Below, piece by piece: positions 38,998 through 46,694 of a DNA stretch of 64,000 nt. The stretch spans positions 930,504 through 994,503 of the forward strand of contig NZ_LMOZ01000002.1 in NCBI RefSeq assembly GCF_001423695.1, written 5' to 3'. This DNA comes from Leifsonia sp. Leaf336. GTDB lineage: Bacteria > Actinomycetota > Actinomycetes > Actinomycetales > Microbacteriaceae. Every line of letters starts with the position of its first letter. Position 1 is the stretch's first letter. Made by a program: the position numbers and the translations under genes. The notes beneath the pieces are model-generated. The model searched no databases. It worked only from the letters and a program-made list of their open reading frames with translations, and was not told where the DNA came from.

Positions 38998-39276
38998 TCA
39001 GCCGCGGTTGTTCGAGAGCTCGTAGACCTTGAGGAGCTCGAGGATGGCGTCGTCGCGCTGGTCGCCGCCCTCCTCGAACATCGCCGAGACGTGGGTCTTG
39101 AGATGGTTCTCGACCAGGAGCTTGTTGAGCGAGCCGAGCGACTTCTGGATGGCGAGGGACTGGGTGATGATGTCCACGCAGTAGTCCTCGTTCTCGATCA
39201 TCTTCTCGAGGCCGCGGAGCTGCCCCTCGAGGATGCGCGTGCGGTGGAGGGCCCGCTTCTTGATGTCTGCGATCAC
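38998..39276 (-). CDS. CsoR/RcnR/FrmR-family metal- or aldehyde-responsive repressor
   Basis: A 92-residue all-helical DUF156 repressor, forming tetramers on DNA. Features are RILEGQLRGLEKMIENEDYCVDII and the dyad NHLKTHVSAMF. The sensor residues read Cys in DYC, His in NHL and His at the position of the second CsoR Cys (H-x3-H). This C-H-H set is unlike copper-sensing CsoR (C-H-C), so the ligand may be a different metal or an aldehyde/persulfide. GTG 39276 lies six bases from TATCCT (leaderless). The inverted repeat at 39300-39320 overlaps its -35 position. Confidence 0.85.
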   Translation of the reverse strand: MIADIKKRALHRTRILEGQLRGLEKMIENEDYCVDIITQSLAIQKSLGSLNKLLVENHLKTHVSAMFEEGGDQRDDAILELLKVYELSNNRG

Positions 39277-39299
39277 GGCACCAGGATACCGCTGCCCGA

Positions 39300-39320
39300 C
39301 GATACCCCGGCGAGGTATCG
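39300..39320. promoter_or_regulatory. Inverted repeat upstream of the CsoR-type repressor
   Basis: CGATACC (39300-39306) and GGTATCG (39314-39320) are perfect 7-bp arms with a 7-nt spacer. It lies just upstream of the TATCCT -10 box (minus strand, 39283-39288) and resembles the ATACCn/GGTAT motifs bound by CsoR-family repressors. Autoregulation is the simplest reading. Confidence 0.6.
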
Positions 39321-39439
39321 GGAGACCTCCGTGTATTCACGACGATGCATAATGAGCGAACGTCATATACCGCGAAGTTCATGCAGACGTATCAGATCGG
39401 AGGGATCCGCGTCAGGATGCGCCACGGCGCGCCGCGAAT

Positions 39440-39497
39440 ACACCCCCTAACGGGGGGTGTGGGAGGACATACCGGCTGGTCTATCCTCCCTATAGGG
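39440..39497. promoter_or_regulatory. G-tract palindromes upstream of the FucU/RbsD gene
   Basis: ACACCCCC (39440-39447) and GGGGGTGT (39453-39460) form perfect 8-bp arms around 5 bases. A second palindrome CCCTATAGGG follows at 39488-39497, with a TATA core. Both look like G-tract operator elements of CsoR-type regulators, one of which is encoded divergently 160 bp away. The first could also fold as a hairpin in RNA. Confidence 0.5.
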
Positions 39498-39533
39498 GTT
39501 GAGAAATATTCGTTTTACAGGAAAGGCCCGACT

Positions 39534-39962
39534 TTGCTGAAGAACCTCAGCCCGCTGCTGTCTGGTGCGCTCTTGAGTGCGCTCGACTCTCTGAAAGATG
39601 GCGACACTCTTACCCTTGTCGGCAGCGGCTATCCCGAAGAATCACTGCAAGCGCCCATCGTCCTCCTGGGGGAGGACGTCACCACTGAAGCAGCCGCAGA
39701 GGCCATCCTCAGTGTGTTCCCGCTCGACACCGCTGACCCGTCGCCGATCGTCTTCCTGGACCTCGCCGGCGAGCCGTACGACGTCCCCGACGTCGCGTTC
39801 GCGGTCAACGGCATCGCCTCGGACGCGGAGCTCCGCCGAATCCCGATGGCACGGCTCGACCTCGAGCCGTTCGTCGAGCTGGCGTCTCACTCCGCCGTCA
39901 TCGTCCGCGTGGGATCGGACGCGCCACCGTGCGCGTTCCTGTTCCGCCGGGGGATCCTCTGA
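39534..39962 (+). CDS. FucU/RbsD-family sugar mutarotase
   Basis: A 142-residue protein with the family N-terminus LLKNLSPLLSGALLSALDSLKDGDTLTLVGSGYP, a central EAILSVFPLDT segment and the C-terminal FVELASHSAVIVRVGSDAPPCAFLFRRGIL. Family members interconvert anomers of fucose or ribose. The start is TTG 39534 with the site AGGAAAGG (39519-39526) seven bases before it; the longer ATG frame from 39345 is mostly non-homologous. No sugar ABC transporter or kinase is adjacent, so its substrate is unknown. A strong terminator follows. Confidence 0.8.
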   Translation: MLKNLSPLLSGALLSALDSLKDGDTLTLVGSGYPEESLQAPIVLLGEDVTTEAAAEAILSVFPLDTADPSPIVFLDLAGEPYDVPDVAFAVNGIASDAELRRIPMARLDLEPFVELASHSAVIVRVGSDAPPCAFLFRRGIL

Positions 39963-39982
39963 GCCGTATCGCACGAACAGCC

Positions 39983-40023
39983 GTCCGCGCCCCCGGGAGA
40001 GCTCTCGTCCCGGGGGCGCGGAC
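39983..40023 (+). terminator. Strong terminator after the mutarotase gene
   Basis: GTCCGCGCCCCCGGG (39983-39997) pairs perfectly over 15 bp with CCCGGGGGCGCGGAC (40009-40023) across an 11-nt loop. The following T content is low, as is common in high-GC Actinobacteria. Confidence 0.85.
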
Positions 40024-40043
40024 CGTTCACCTAGAGTTGTGAG

Positions 40044-40379
40044 GTGCCATACACCCCGCAGCCGCCCGCCTACAATCGCGCCGCCCTCGCGCCCGGACTC
40101 CTCGGCGCGCTCGCGCTGCTGTTCGGCCTGGGGTTCGCGGCCTGGTACGTGTGGGTGCAGTACGCGGTCTGCGTCCTCGCGCTGATCCTCTGCGTGTTCG
40201 CCTGGCAGGCCAAGCGGAGGTGGTGGCTGGTCGGGCTGATCCCGATCGCCGTGCTCTGGAACCCGATCTGGCCGATCCCCGGACTCGCTCCGGCACTCGC
40301 CGTGCTGAGCCTCGCCGCGGCCGCCGTCTTCGTCGTCGCGGGACTCACCATCAAGATTCCCGCCGACACACGCCGCTGA
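40044..40379 (+). CDS. Small membrane protein
   Basis: A 111-residue protein with three to four hydrophobic helices (about 14-36, 38-55, 60-78 and 80-104) and short charged loops. It begins MPYTPQPPAYNRAAL, a proline-rich cytosolic tip. The TAGAGT box (40032-40037) lies six bases before the GTG start, indicating a leaderless transcript. No function can be assigned; similar proteins (DUF6804-like) occur in related genera. Confidence 0.75.
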   Translation: MPYTPQPPAYNRAALAPGLLGALALLFGLGFAAWYVWVQYAVCVLALILCVFAWQAKRRWWLVGLIPIAVLWNPIWPIPGLAPALAVLSLAAAAVFVVAGLTIKIPADTRR

Positions 40380-40394
40380 GGCGTCCGCATACGG

Positions 40395-40400
40395 TAAAAT
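40395..40400 (+). promoter_or_regulatory. Promoter box for the SNF2 helicase gene
   Basis: TAAAAT (40395-40400) is a near-consensus -10 element in a locally AT-rich patch. It is about 150 bases upstream of the helicase ATG (40550), so this gene would have a long untranslated leader, unlike the leaderless genes around it. Confidence 0.5.
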
Positions 40401-40549
40401 GACACCTGCACGGCCGTTCTGCGTCGTGCGCCCGGCGTTCGTCGATGCTCGGCCCGGACCACTCGGTTCCGTTCCCTGCCGCACCGCCGGCCCTCACGCT
40501 CTACGGCGTCGCGTCCTCTGCCAGCGCGCGGCGCCTCCACTGGAGGACC

Positions 40550-42721
40550 ATGTCTCGATCGGGTCAGCGGACGTCGAATCAGCGCACGGCGAGTCGCCCG
40601 CAGCAGCGGCGCAACCGCCACGCCAACAACGACGGGCTCATCCCCGTGCTCGCGCGCAAGGTGCGCGAGGTGGAGGCCAAGGCGGCGGACGGCAAGAAGC
40701 TCGGTCCGACCAACCGCACCAAGTTCCAGGTGATCGCGTTCCTCATGCGCGAGGAGCGCGCTCGCGCCAAGGCCGACCCCGAGCTGAGCGATGCCTCCCG
40801 GGCCGAGCAGCTCAAGCGGCTCGACGGCATCGCGACGATCCTCGCCAAGACAGCGGCTCGTGACACCTCCCTCATCTCGCTGCTCGAGAGCGAGGCGCCC
40901 CCCACGGCCACCGCGCAGAAGATCCGGCGCGACTGGCTGCTGGAGTCGGGAACGGAGCTCAGCCCCGATGACCTCATCATCACGGTGGAGCGGCCTGCGG
41001 CGCCCGACAGCGTCATCCCGCCCGAGCTGGCCGAGAAGCAGGTCGTTCCCGCCTCGGTGAAGGCCCGGCAGCTCTCCAATCCCTTCCTCGCGCCCGACTT
41101 CAGCCGCGCCGCCACGGCCGCGCCGGCGCCGCGCCGGCGCCTCGACTCGTGGGAGCTGCTCGGACCGCTGTTCAAGTCGTTCGAGTACGGGGCGGGCGGC
41201 CAGGCCGCCAGCATGGAGCTGCCGCCCGCACCGCTGATCGACCGCTACTCGCCTCCGGGCCTCGAGCTCATGCACCACCAGTCCCGGTTCATCGAGAGCG
41301 TCCGGCAGGGACACCGCCGGTTCCTCCTCGCCGACGAGCCCGGTCTCGGCAAGACGGCGCAGTCGGTGCTCGGCGCGTCCGTCGCGAACGCTTATCCGCT
41401 GCTCGCCGTCGTGCCCAACGTCGTCAAGATGAACTGGGCGCGGGAGGTCGAGCGCTGGACCCCGCACCGCCGTGCGACCGTCATCCACGGCGACGGCGAA
41501 GGGCTCGACGCATTCGCCGATGTGGTCATCGTCAACTATGAGGTGCTCGACCGACACCTCTCCTGGCTCCGCACGCTCGGCTTCCAGGGCATGGTGGTCG
41601 ACGAGGCGCACTTCATCAAGAACCTGCACTCGCAGCGCTCCCGCCTCGTGCTCGGGTTGGCGGAGGCGATCCGTGAGAAGGCGGCGGACCCGCTGCTCGT
41701 CGCGCTCACCGGTACGCCGCTCATCAACGACATCGACGACTTCAAGGCGATCTGGCAGTTCCTCGGCTGGATCGACGGCAACAAGCCGACCGCCGAGCTG
41801 ATGGAGAGTCTGGAGGAGACCGGGCTCACTCCGGCCGACTTCGGCTTCTACGCCGCGGCCCGCGAGTCCGTCATCGACCTGGGCATCGTCCGCCGGCGCA
41901 AGGTCGACGTGGCCGCAGACCTCCCGAGCCGCCGGGTCGTCGACCTCCCCGTCGAGCTCGACGACGACCTCGGCCGCTCGATCAAGCAGGCCGAGAAGGA
42001 GCTGGCGGCCCGTCTGGTGGCCCGCTTCCACCGTGCGGCTGCCGCCGGCCGGCCCGACTCGTTCGACGGTGACGACGAGGCCCACCGCAAGCACCTCATC
42101 CGCCTGGTCGCCCAGTCGGAGCTCGAGGAGTCGAAGTCGGCCAGGACCGGCGACAACGTCTTCACCATGGTCCGCAAGATCGGTCAGGCGAAGGCCGGAC
42201 TGGCCTCCGACTACGCCGCGCAGCTGGCGCGCTCGGTCGGCAAGGTGGTCTTCTTCGCGAAGCACATCGACGTGATGGATGCCGCGGAGGAGGCCTTCGC
42301 CGCCCGCGACCTCAAGACGATCTCGATCCGCGGCGACCAGTCGGCGCTGGCTCGGCAGAAGGAGATCGACGCGTTCAACAACGACCCGGAGGTCGCGGTC
42401 GCGGTGTGCTCGCTCACCGCGGCGGGCGTCGGGCTCAACCTCCAAGCGGCCTCCAACGTCGTGCTGGCGGAGCTGTCGTGGACGGCCGCCGAGCAGACGC
42501 AGGCGATCGACCGCGTGCATCGCATCGGCCAGGACGAGCCGGTCACGGCGTGGCGGATCATCGCGGCTCAGACGATCGACTCCAAGATCGCCGAGCTGAT
42601 CGACTCCAAGCAGGGCCTGGCGGCCCGCGCGCTCGACGGCAGCGACGTCGAGATCGGCTCCGCCGACTCGGTGCAGCTGGAGGCCCTCATCAACCTGCTG
42701 GAGGACGCGCTCGACGCGTAA
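40550..42721 (+). CDS. SNF2/Rad54-type DEAD-box helicase
   Basis: A 723-residue SF2 ATPase. After a basic N-terminus of about 200 residues come Walker A LLADEPGLGKTAQS (about 260), the DEAH box VVDEAHFIKN (about 350), ALTGTPLIND (motif III), motif V VCSLTAAGVGLNLQAASNVVLAE and motif VI QAIDRVHRIGQ. The RecA-like lobes are complete. The enzyme is expected to remodel protein-DNA complexes using ATP. ATG 40550 has GGAGGA (40542-40547); the longer frame from 40445 adds unrelated sequence. Confidence 0.9.
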   Translation: MSRSGQRTSNQRTASRPQQRRNRHANNDGLIPVLARKVREVEAKAADGKKLGPTNRTKFQVIAFLMREERARAKADPELSDASRAEQLKRLDGIATILAKTAARDTSLISLLESEAPPTATAQKIRRDWLLESGTELSPDDLIITVERPAAPDSVIPPELAEKQVVPASVKARQLSNPFLAPDFSRAATAAPAPRRRLDSWELLGPLFKSFEYGAGGQAASMELPPAPLIDRYSPPGLELMHHQSRFIESVRQGHRRFLLADEPGLGKTAQSVLGASVANAYPLLAVVPNVVKMNWAREVERWTPHRRATVIHGDGEGLDAFADVVIVNYEVLDRHLSWLRTLGFQGMVVDEAHFIKNLHSQRSRLVLGLAEAIREKAADPLLVALTGTPLINDIDDFKAIWQFLGWIDGNKPTAELMESLEETGLTPADFGFYAAARESVIDLGIVRRRKVDVAADLPSRRVVDLPVELDDDLGRSIKQAEKELAARLVARFHRAAAAGRPDSFDGDDEAHRKHLIRLVAQSELEESKSARTGDNVFTMVRKIGQAKAGLASDYAAQLARSVGKVVFFAKHIDVMDAAEEAFAARDLKTISIRGDQSALARQKEIDAFNNDPEVAVAVCSLTAAGVGLNLQAASNVVLAELSWTAAEQTQAIDRVHRIGQDEPVTAWRIIAAQTIDSKIAELIDSKQGLAARALDGSDVEIGSADSVQLEALINLLEDALDA

Positions 42722-42730
42722 GCCGACGAC

Positions 42731-42919
42731 TCAGGCGATCTCGGCGTCGTCGGGGTCGAGCGGGACGGGACGGTCGTCGTCCGGGACGATGCGGTCGTCC
42801 TCCTCGTCGTCGTCGACGGGGAGGTCGTCCGGGTCGTGGATGACGGGCTCCGGCTCGTAGTCGCCCTCCTGCGCCTCGACGAAGTCGTCGTCCTCCGGCG
42901 TGCGCTCGGTGTCGCTCAT
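42731..42919 (-). CDS. Acidic miniprotein
   Basis: A 62-residue protein, about 45% Asp/Glu, with no recognisable fold (MSDTERTPEDDDFVEAQEGD...DDLPVDDDEEDDRIVPDDDRP). TACCCT precedes the ATG at 42919 by six bases, in keeping with a leaderless gene. It converges on the SNF2 gene with a 9-base gap. Such acidic strips can act as binders of basic or nucleic acid-binding proteins; no function is claimed. It was chosen over the longer GTG frame at 42952. Confidence 0.65.
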   Translation of the reverse strand: MSDTERTPEDDDFVEAQEGDYEPEPVIHDPDDLPVDDDEEDDRIVPDDDRPVPLDPDDAEIA

Positions 42920-42985
42920 GCACAGAGGGTACCGCGCGCACCGCGGCCGCACGAGAGTGCAGGCGGCGCCCGATCGGGCGGGCGG

Positions 42986-43381
42986 TCAGTCCAGTTCGAA
43001 CACGAAGTAGGCGCCGCGATCGTCGTGCCGGATGCGCGCGGATCCCGAGAATCCCTCGAAGCCGCCCGTGCCGGTCCCCGGCACGATGTACCCGAACGCC
43101 GACGGGTCGTCAGGATGCTGCAGTGCGCCGTGGTGCACCGTGAACGACCCGGAGCGCCCGTCGGTCAGCGTGCCCGTGATGCGCTCGGCGGCCAGGTAAC
43201 CGCGCCCCGACTCCTCGGTGCCCGACGAGACGAAGTGCGCGATCGATTCGCCCACCAGGCCTTCGGTGTAGGCCTTGCGCATGACGACTGCTCCGAGCCA
43301 GTCGCCGGGGATGCCGGTCAACTCCTCAGGATCCCAGCCCGTGACGTCGAAACGGGCGGTGATGGTGGTCTCGTTCTCCAT
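42986..43381 (-). CDS. DUF3224 protein
   Basis: A 131-residue beta-rich protein. The start ENETTITARFDVTGWDPEE and the motif GSFTVHHGALQHPDDPSAFGYIVPGTGTGGFEGFSG fit DUF3224, which has a lipocalin-like barrel. The role is unknown; some members are near stress or antibiotic genes. TAGGCT six bases before the ATG suggests a leaderless transcript. It is divergent from the CYTH gene. Confidence 0.85.
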   Translation of the reverse strand: MENETTITARFDVTGWDPEELTGIPGDWLGAVVMRKAYTEGLVGESIAHFVSSGTEESGRGYLAAERITGTLTDGRSGSFTVHHGALQHPDDPSAFGYIVPGTGTGGFEGFSGSARIRHDDRGAYFVFELD

Positions 43382-43456
43382 GCCAGGAGCCTACTGACCG
43401 TGCGACCGCGGCCTTCGTGATTTCGTGACTCGGCGGAAGTGGACTAGACAGGGGAC

Positions 43457-44077
43457 ATGGCGAAGCACCGTTCCCAGCTCGAGATCGAGCGCAAGTACGA
43501 CGTCGACGCCGACCTTCCCACCCCTCCTCTCGTCGGCGTCGGGGCGGTGGCCGTCGAGAGCGAGCCGCACACCGCCGAGCTGGTAGCGACCTACCACGAC
43601 ACCGAGGACCTCCTGCTCGCCCGGCAGCGCATCGCGGTGCGCGCCCGGCGCGGAGGGTCCGACGAGGGCTGGCACGTCAAGCTGCCACCGGGGGAGGAGG
43701 GCAGGCCCGAACTGCACTGGCCGCTCGGCGACGGCGTGCATCCGCCCGCCGACCTGCTGGAGGTCATCGCCGACGAACTCGCCGGCAGCCGGCTGGTGCC
43801 CGTCGCCCGCGTGACGAACGTGCGCGACACGAGGGTGCTCACCGATGCGGCCGGGTTCGAGCTCGCCGAGCTGTGCGATGATCACGTCCGCAGCGAGAAC
43901 CTCCGCACCGGCGCCACCGACGCCTGGCGCGAGTGGGAGGTCGAGCTGCTGAGCGGAGCGCCCGACTCGCGCGAACGGCGCACCGCCCTGCTCGACGGCA
44001 TCGAGGCCGAGCTGCTGGCGGCCGGCGCGCGTTCGTCGGCGAGCAGTTCCAAGCTGCAGCGCGCCCTCGGCCTCTGA
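43457..44077 (+). CDS. CYTH-domain protein
   Basis: A 206-residue protein of the CYTH superfamily (adenylate cyclase CyaB/thiamine triphosphatase type). The signature EIERKYD is at residues 9-15, and the metal-binding tunnel residues appear as RQRIAVRARRGG, GWHVKLPPG and VTNVRDTRVL. Acidic residues in AWREWEVELL complete the family pattern. CYTH proteins act on triphosphates such as inorganic triphosphate. There is no CHAD domain. The ATG follows TAGACA by six bases. Confidence 0.88.
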   Translation: MAKHRSQLEIERKYDVDADLPTPPLVGVGAVAVESEPHTAELVATYHDTEDLLLARQRIAVRARRGGSDEGWHVKLPPGEEGRPELHWPLGDGVHPPADLLEVIADELAGSRLVPVARVTNVRDTRVLTDAAGFELAELCDDHVRSENLRTGATDAWREWEVELLSGAPDSRERRTALLDGIEAELLAAGARSSASSSKLQRALGL

Positions 44078-44215
44078 CGGAGCTGTCTACTGGATTTTGG
44101 TGCTCCGGTATGCGTCGGGCATGATGCTCAGGGGTGCAATGCAGCACAGGGGCGTCAAACACGAGCAGACGGCGCGCACTGACAGGCACAGCAGCGCACC
44201 GAGGAACGGAGCAGC

Positions 44216-45244
44216 ATGAAGATCGGCATCCTCACGAGCGGTGGCGACTGTCCCGGGCTGAACGCGGTCATCCGCGGGGCCGTCCTCAAGGGCGACCGCG
44301 TGTACGGCTCCGAATTCGCCGGGTTCCGGTACGGCTGGCGCGGTGTCGTCAACGGCGACATCATGCCGCTCGACCGGCACAGCGTCCGCGGGCTCTCGCG
44401 CCAGGGCGGCACGATCCTCGGCTCCAGCCGTACCAACCCCTTCGAGGGCGATAAGGGCGGCCCCGAGAACATCCAGCGGATGATGGACGAGAACGGCATC
44501 GACGCGATCATCGCGATCGGCGGCGAAGGCACGCTCACCGCGGCTCGCCGGCTTACCGACGCCGGCCTGAAGATCGTCGGCGTGCCGAAGACGATCGACA
44601 ACGACCTCGCAGCGACCGACTACTCGTTCGGCTTCGACACCGCGGTCGAGATCGCCACCGAGGCGATCGACCGCCTGCGCACGACGGCCGAGTCGCACCA
44701 GCGCTGCATGGTCGTGGAGGTCATGGGCCGCCACGTCGGCTGGATCGCCCTGCACTCGGGCATGGCCGGCGGCGCCCACGCCATCCTCATCCCGGAGCAG
44801 CCGCAGTCGATCGAGCAGATCTGCGAGTGGGTCGAGTCGGTCCGCGACCGCGGCCGCGCCCCGGTCATCGTCGTCTCCGAGGGCTTCCACCTCGACACCA
44901 TGGAGGAGGCGCACTCGCACAAGGGCCTCGACGCGTTCAACCGTCCGCGCCTCGGCGGCATCGGCGAGATGCTCGCCCCGATGATCGAGGAGCGCACCGG
45001 GATCGAGTCACGCGCATCCGTCCTCGGCCACATGCAGCGCGGCGGCGTGCCGAGCGCCTACGATCGCGTGCTCGCCACGCGCCTCGGCATGGCCGCAGTC
45101 GACGCCGCGTACGAGGGCCGCTGGGGCTCGATGGTGTCGCTGCGCGGCACCGACGTCGTCAACGTGTCGATCGCGGATGCGACCGGGGGCCTCAAGACGG
45201 TCCCGCCGGCGCGCTACGAGGAGGCCGCACTGCTCTTCGGCTGA
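44216..45244 (+). CDS. pfkA: 6-phosphofructokinase
   Basis: A 342-residue glycolytic enzyme making fructose-1,6-bisphosphate. Motifs are LTSGGDCPGLNAVIRG at the N-terminus, AIGGEGTLTAA (Gly105), VPKTIDND (Lys125), MGRHVGWIA and LGHMQRGG. Gly at the first site points to ATP use, while Lys125 is shared with PPi-type enzymes, so it looks like a mixed-substrate group-III enzyme as in Streptomyces. The ATG follows an AACGGAG site. It is monocistronic. Confidence 0.92.
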   Translation: MKIGILTSGGDCPGLNAVIRGAVLKGDRVYGSEFAGFRYGWRGVVNGDIMPLDRHSVRGLSRQGGTILGSSRTNPFEGDKGGPENIQRMMDENGIDAIIAIGGEGTLTAARRLTDAGLKIVGVPKTIDNDLAATDYSFGFDTAVEIATEAIDRLRTTAESHQRCMVVEVMGRHVGWIALHSGMAGGAHAILIPEQPQSIEQICEWVESVRDRGRAPVIVVSEGFHLDTMEEAHSHKGLDAFNRPRLGGIGEMLAPMIEERTGIESRASVLGHMQRGGVPSAYDRVLATRLGMAAVDAAYEGRWGSMVSLRGTDVVNVSIADATGGLKTVPPARYEEAALLFG

Positions 45245-45345
45245 TCGTGCGGCATGGCAGCCCTTCGCTGAGAGGTCGGCCAGTGTCCCTGCCGTCGCCG
45301 ACGCGGCAGGTCTAGGCTCCTGCGTACCAGTGGAAGGGAGCGGCC

Positions 45346-46272
45346 GTGCCCAGATTCATCCAGCTCGAGGAGTTCGGATCCCGGGACTACCTCCACCTCG
45401 TGGAGCGTGAGCGGCCCTGGCCCGGTCCCGGTCAGGTCCTCGTGCGGGTGATGGCGGCCGGCCTGAACCCCATGGACTACAAGGCCTATCGCAGCGAGAA
45501 GGCCGCCGCCCGCATGGGCGTCACGCTGCCGAGCGGGATGGGGCAGGACTTCGCCGGCTTCGTCGAGGAGGTCGGCGAGGGCGCCAGGCGCTTCCAGCCG
45601 GGTCAGGCCGTGCTCGGGACGGCCCCGTTCGCGTCGATCGCGGACTTCGTCGTCGTTCCGGAGGACGGCCAGATCATCGAGAAGCCCGACCCGCTGACCT
45701 TCGAGGTCGCCGGCTCGCTCGGCGTCGTCGGCCGCACGGCGATGGCCAGCGAGGCCTCCCTCGACCTGAACGAGAACGACACCGTGCTGGTGAGCGCAGC
45801 GGCCGGCGGCGTCGGTGTGCTGGCCGCGCAGCTGGCGGTGCACTGCGGCGCGACCGTCATCGGCACCGCAAGCGAGGACAACCACGAGTTCCTCGAGACG
45901 CTCGGCATCACGCCGGTGGCCTACGGCGAGGGGCTCGCCGAACGGGTGAGGGAGCTCCTCGACGACGGAGAGAGGGTGACGGCCGTGCTCGACAACCACG
46001 GCGCCGACACGATCGATGTGGCGATCGAACTGGGCGTCCCTCCCGAGCGGATCAACACGATCGCGGCGTTCGGCCCGTCCGCCCGGGGCGCCCGCACCGT
46101 GGGCGGCCGCACGGCCGGCAACGCCGAGCTCGCGGAGCTGGCCGACCTCCTCGCCCGCAACGAGATCATGCTGCCGATCGACTCCATCTTCCCGATCGAG
46201 CGCACTGCCGAAGCCTATGGGCGTCTGGAGGCCGGGCACGTGCGGGGCAAGATCGTGATCGTCACCGAGTGA
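45346..46272 (+). CDS. Quinone-oxidoreductase-like MDR enzyme
   Basis: A 308-residue NADP(H)-dependent medium-chain reductase. The GroES-like N-terminus contains RVMAAGLNPMDYKAYR and the Rossmann core is VLVSAAAGGVGVLAAQLAVHCGATVIGTAS. It lacks zinc-binding residues, which groups it with quinone reductase/zeta-crystallin-like enzymes. A TAGGCT box (45313-45318) with a leader containing AAGGGAG drives the GTG start. The next small gene is only 11 bases away. Confidence 0.88.
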   Translation: MPRFIQLEEFGSRDYLHLVERERPWPGPGQVLVRVMAAGLNPMDYKAYRSEKAAARMGVTLPSGMGQDFAGFVEEVGEGARRFQPGQAVLGTAPFASIADFVVVPEDGQIIEKPDPLTFEVAGSLGVVGRTAMASEASLDLNENDTVLVSAAAGGVGVLAAQLAVHCGATVIGTASEDNHEFLETLGITPVAYGEGLAERVRELLDDGERVTAVLDNHGADTIDVAIELGVPPERINTIAAFGPSARGARTVGGRTAGNAELAELADLLARNEIMLPIDSIFPIERTAEAYGRLEAGHVRGKIVIVTE

Positions 46273-46283
46273 GAGGATCCACC

Positions 46284-46691
46284 ATGATCGACGAGGACAT
46301 CGCACGCCTGCTCCGCGCGGCGGGGCTGCGCTGGCAGCCGGTGTCGGGCGACACCTTCGCCATCGACCGGCCGGGGATGACGGGCGAACGGTTCACCGTC
46401 AGCGAGATGACGATCGAGCCGCACCACTTCGACACCGGGACGATCCTCGGCTTCAACGGCACGACCGAGTGGGCGCTCGACTCCCTCGCGGTCGAGGACG
46501 CCCTGTGGATCCCGCGGGAGGATCAGCTGCGCGAACTGCTCGGCGGGTCGTTCCGTCACCTCGCCCGCACGCCGGACGGGTACCGGGTGACGCTGGAGCT
46601 CGACGGTGCCGAGCGATTCTTCGAGGAGGATGACGCGGCGACGGCGTACGCGCAGGCGCTGCTGTCGTTGATCGCTGCGGCGGTGGCGTAG
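46284..46691 (+). CDS. Conserved actinobacterial hypothetical protein
   Basis: A 135-residue soluble protein of unknown function, of a type sometimes annotated CpaE-like without support. It has the segments AAGLRWQPVSGDTFAIDRPGM, SEMTIEPHHFDTGTILGFNGTTEWALDSL and DALWIPREDQLRELLGGSFRHL, strongly conserved in pattern among Actinobacteria. The ATG at 46284 has a GAGAGG site. No membrane helices. It converges on the FMN oxidase gene with 3 bases between stops. Confidence 0.75.
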   Translation: MIDEDIARLLRAAGLRWQPVSGDTFAIDRPGMTGERFTVSEMTIEPHHFDTGTILGFNGTTEWALDSLAVEDALWIPREDQLRELLGGSFRHLARTPDGYRVTLELDGAERFFEEDDAATAYAQALLSLIAAAVA

Positions 46692-46694
46692 CGG

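Noticed and set aside
39345-39533. Extension of the FucU/RbsD gene to an ATG at 39345
   Set aside because: The added residues do not match the family and would run through operator-like palindromes; the TTG at 39534 has a good ribosome site.
40070-42520. 816-residue minus-strand open frame opposite the SNF2 gene
   Set aside because: Antisense of a well-supported helicase; no motif.
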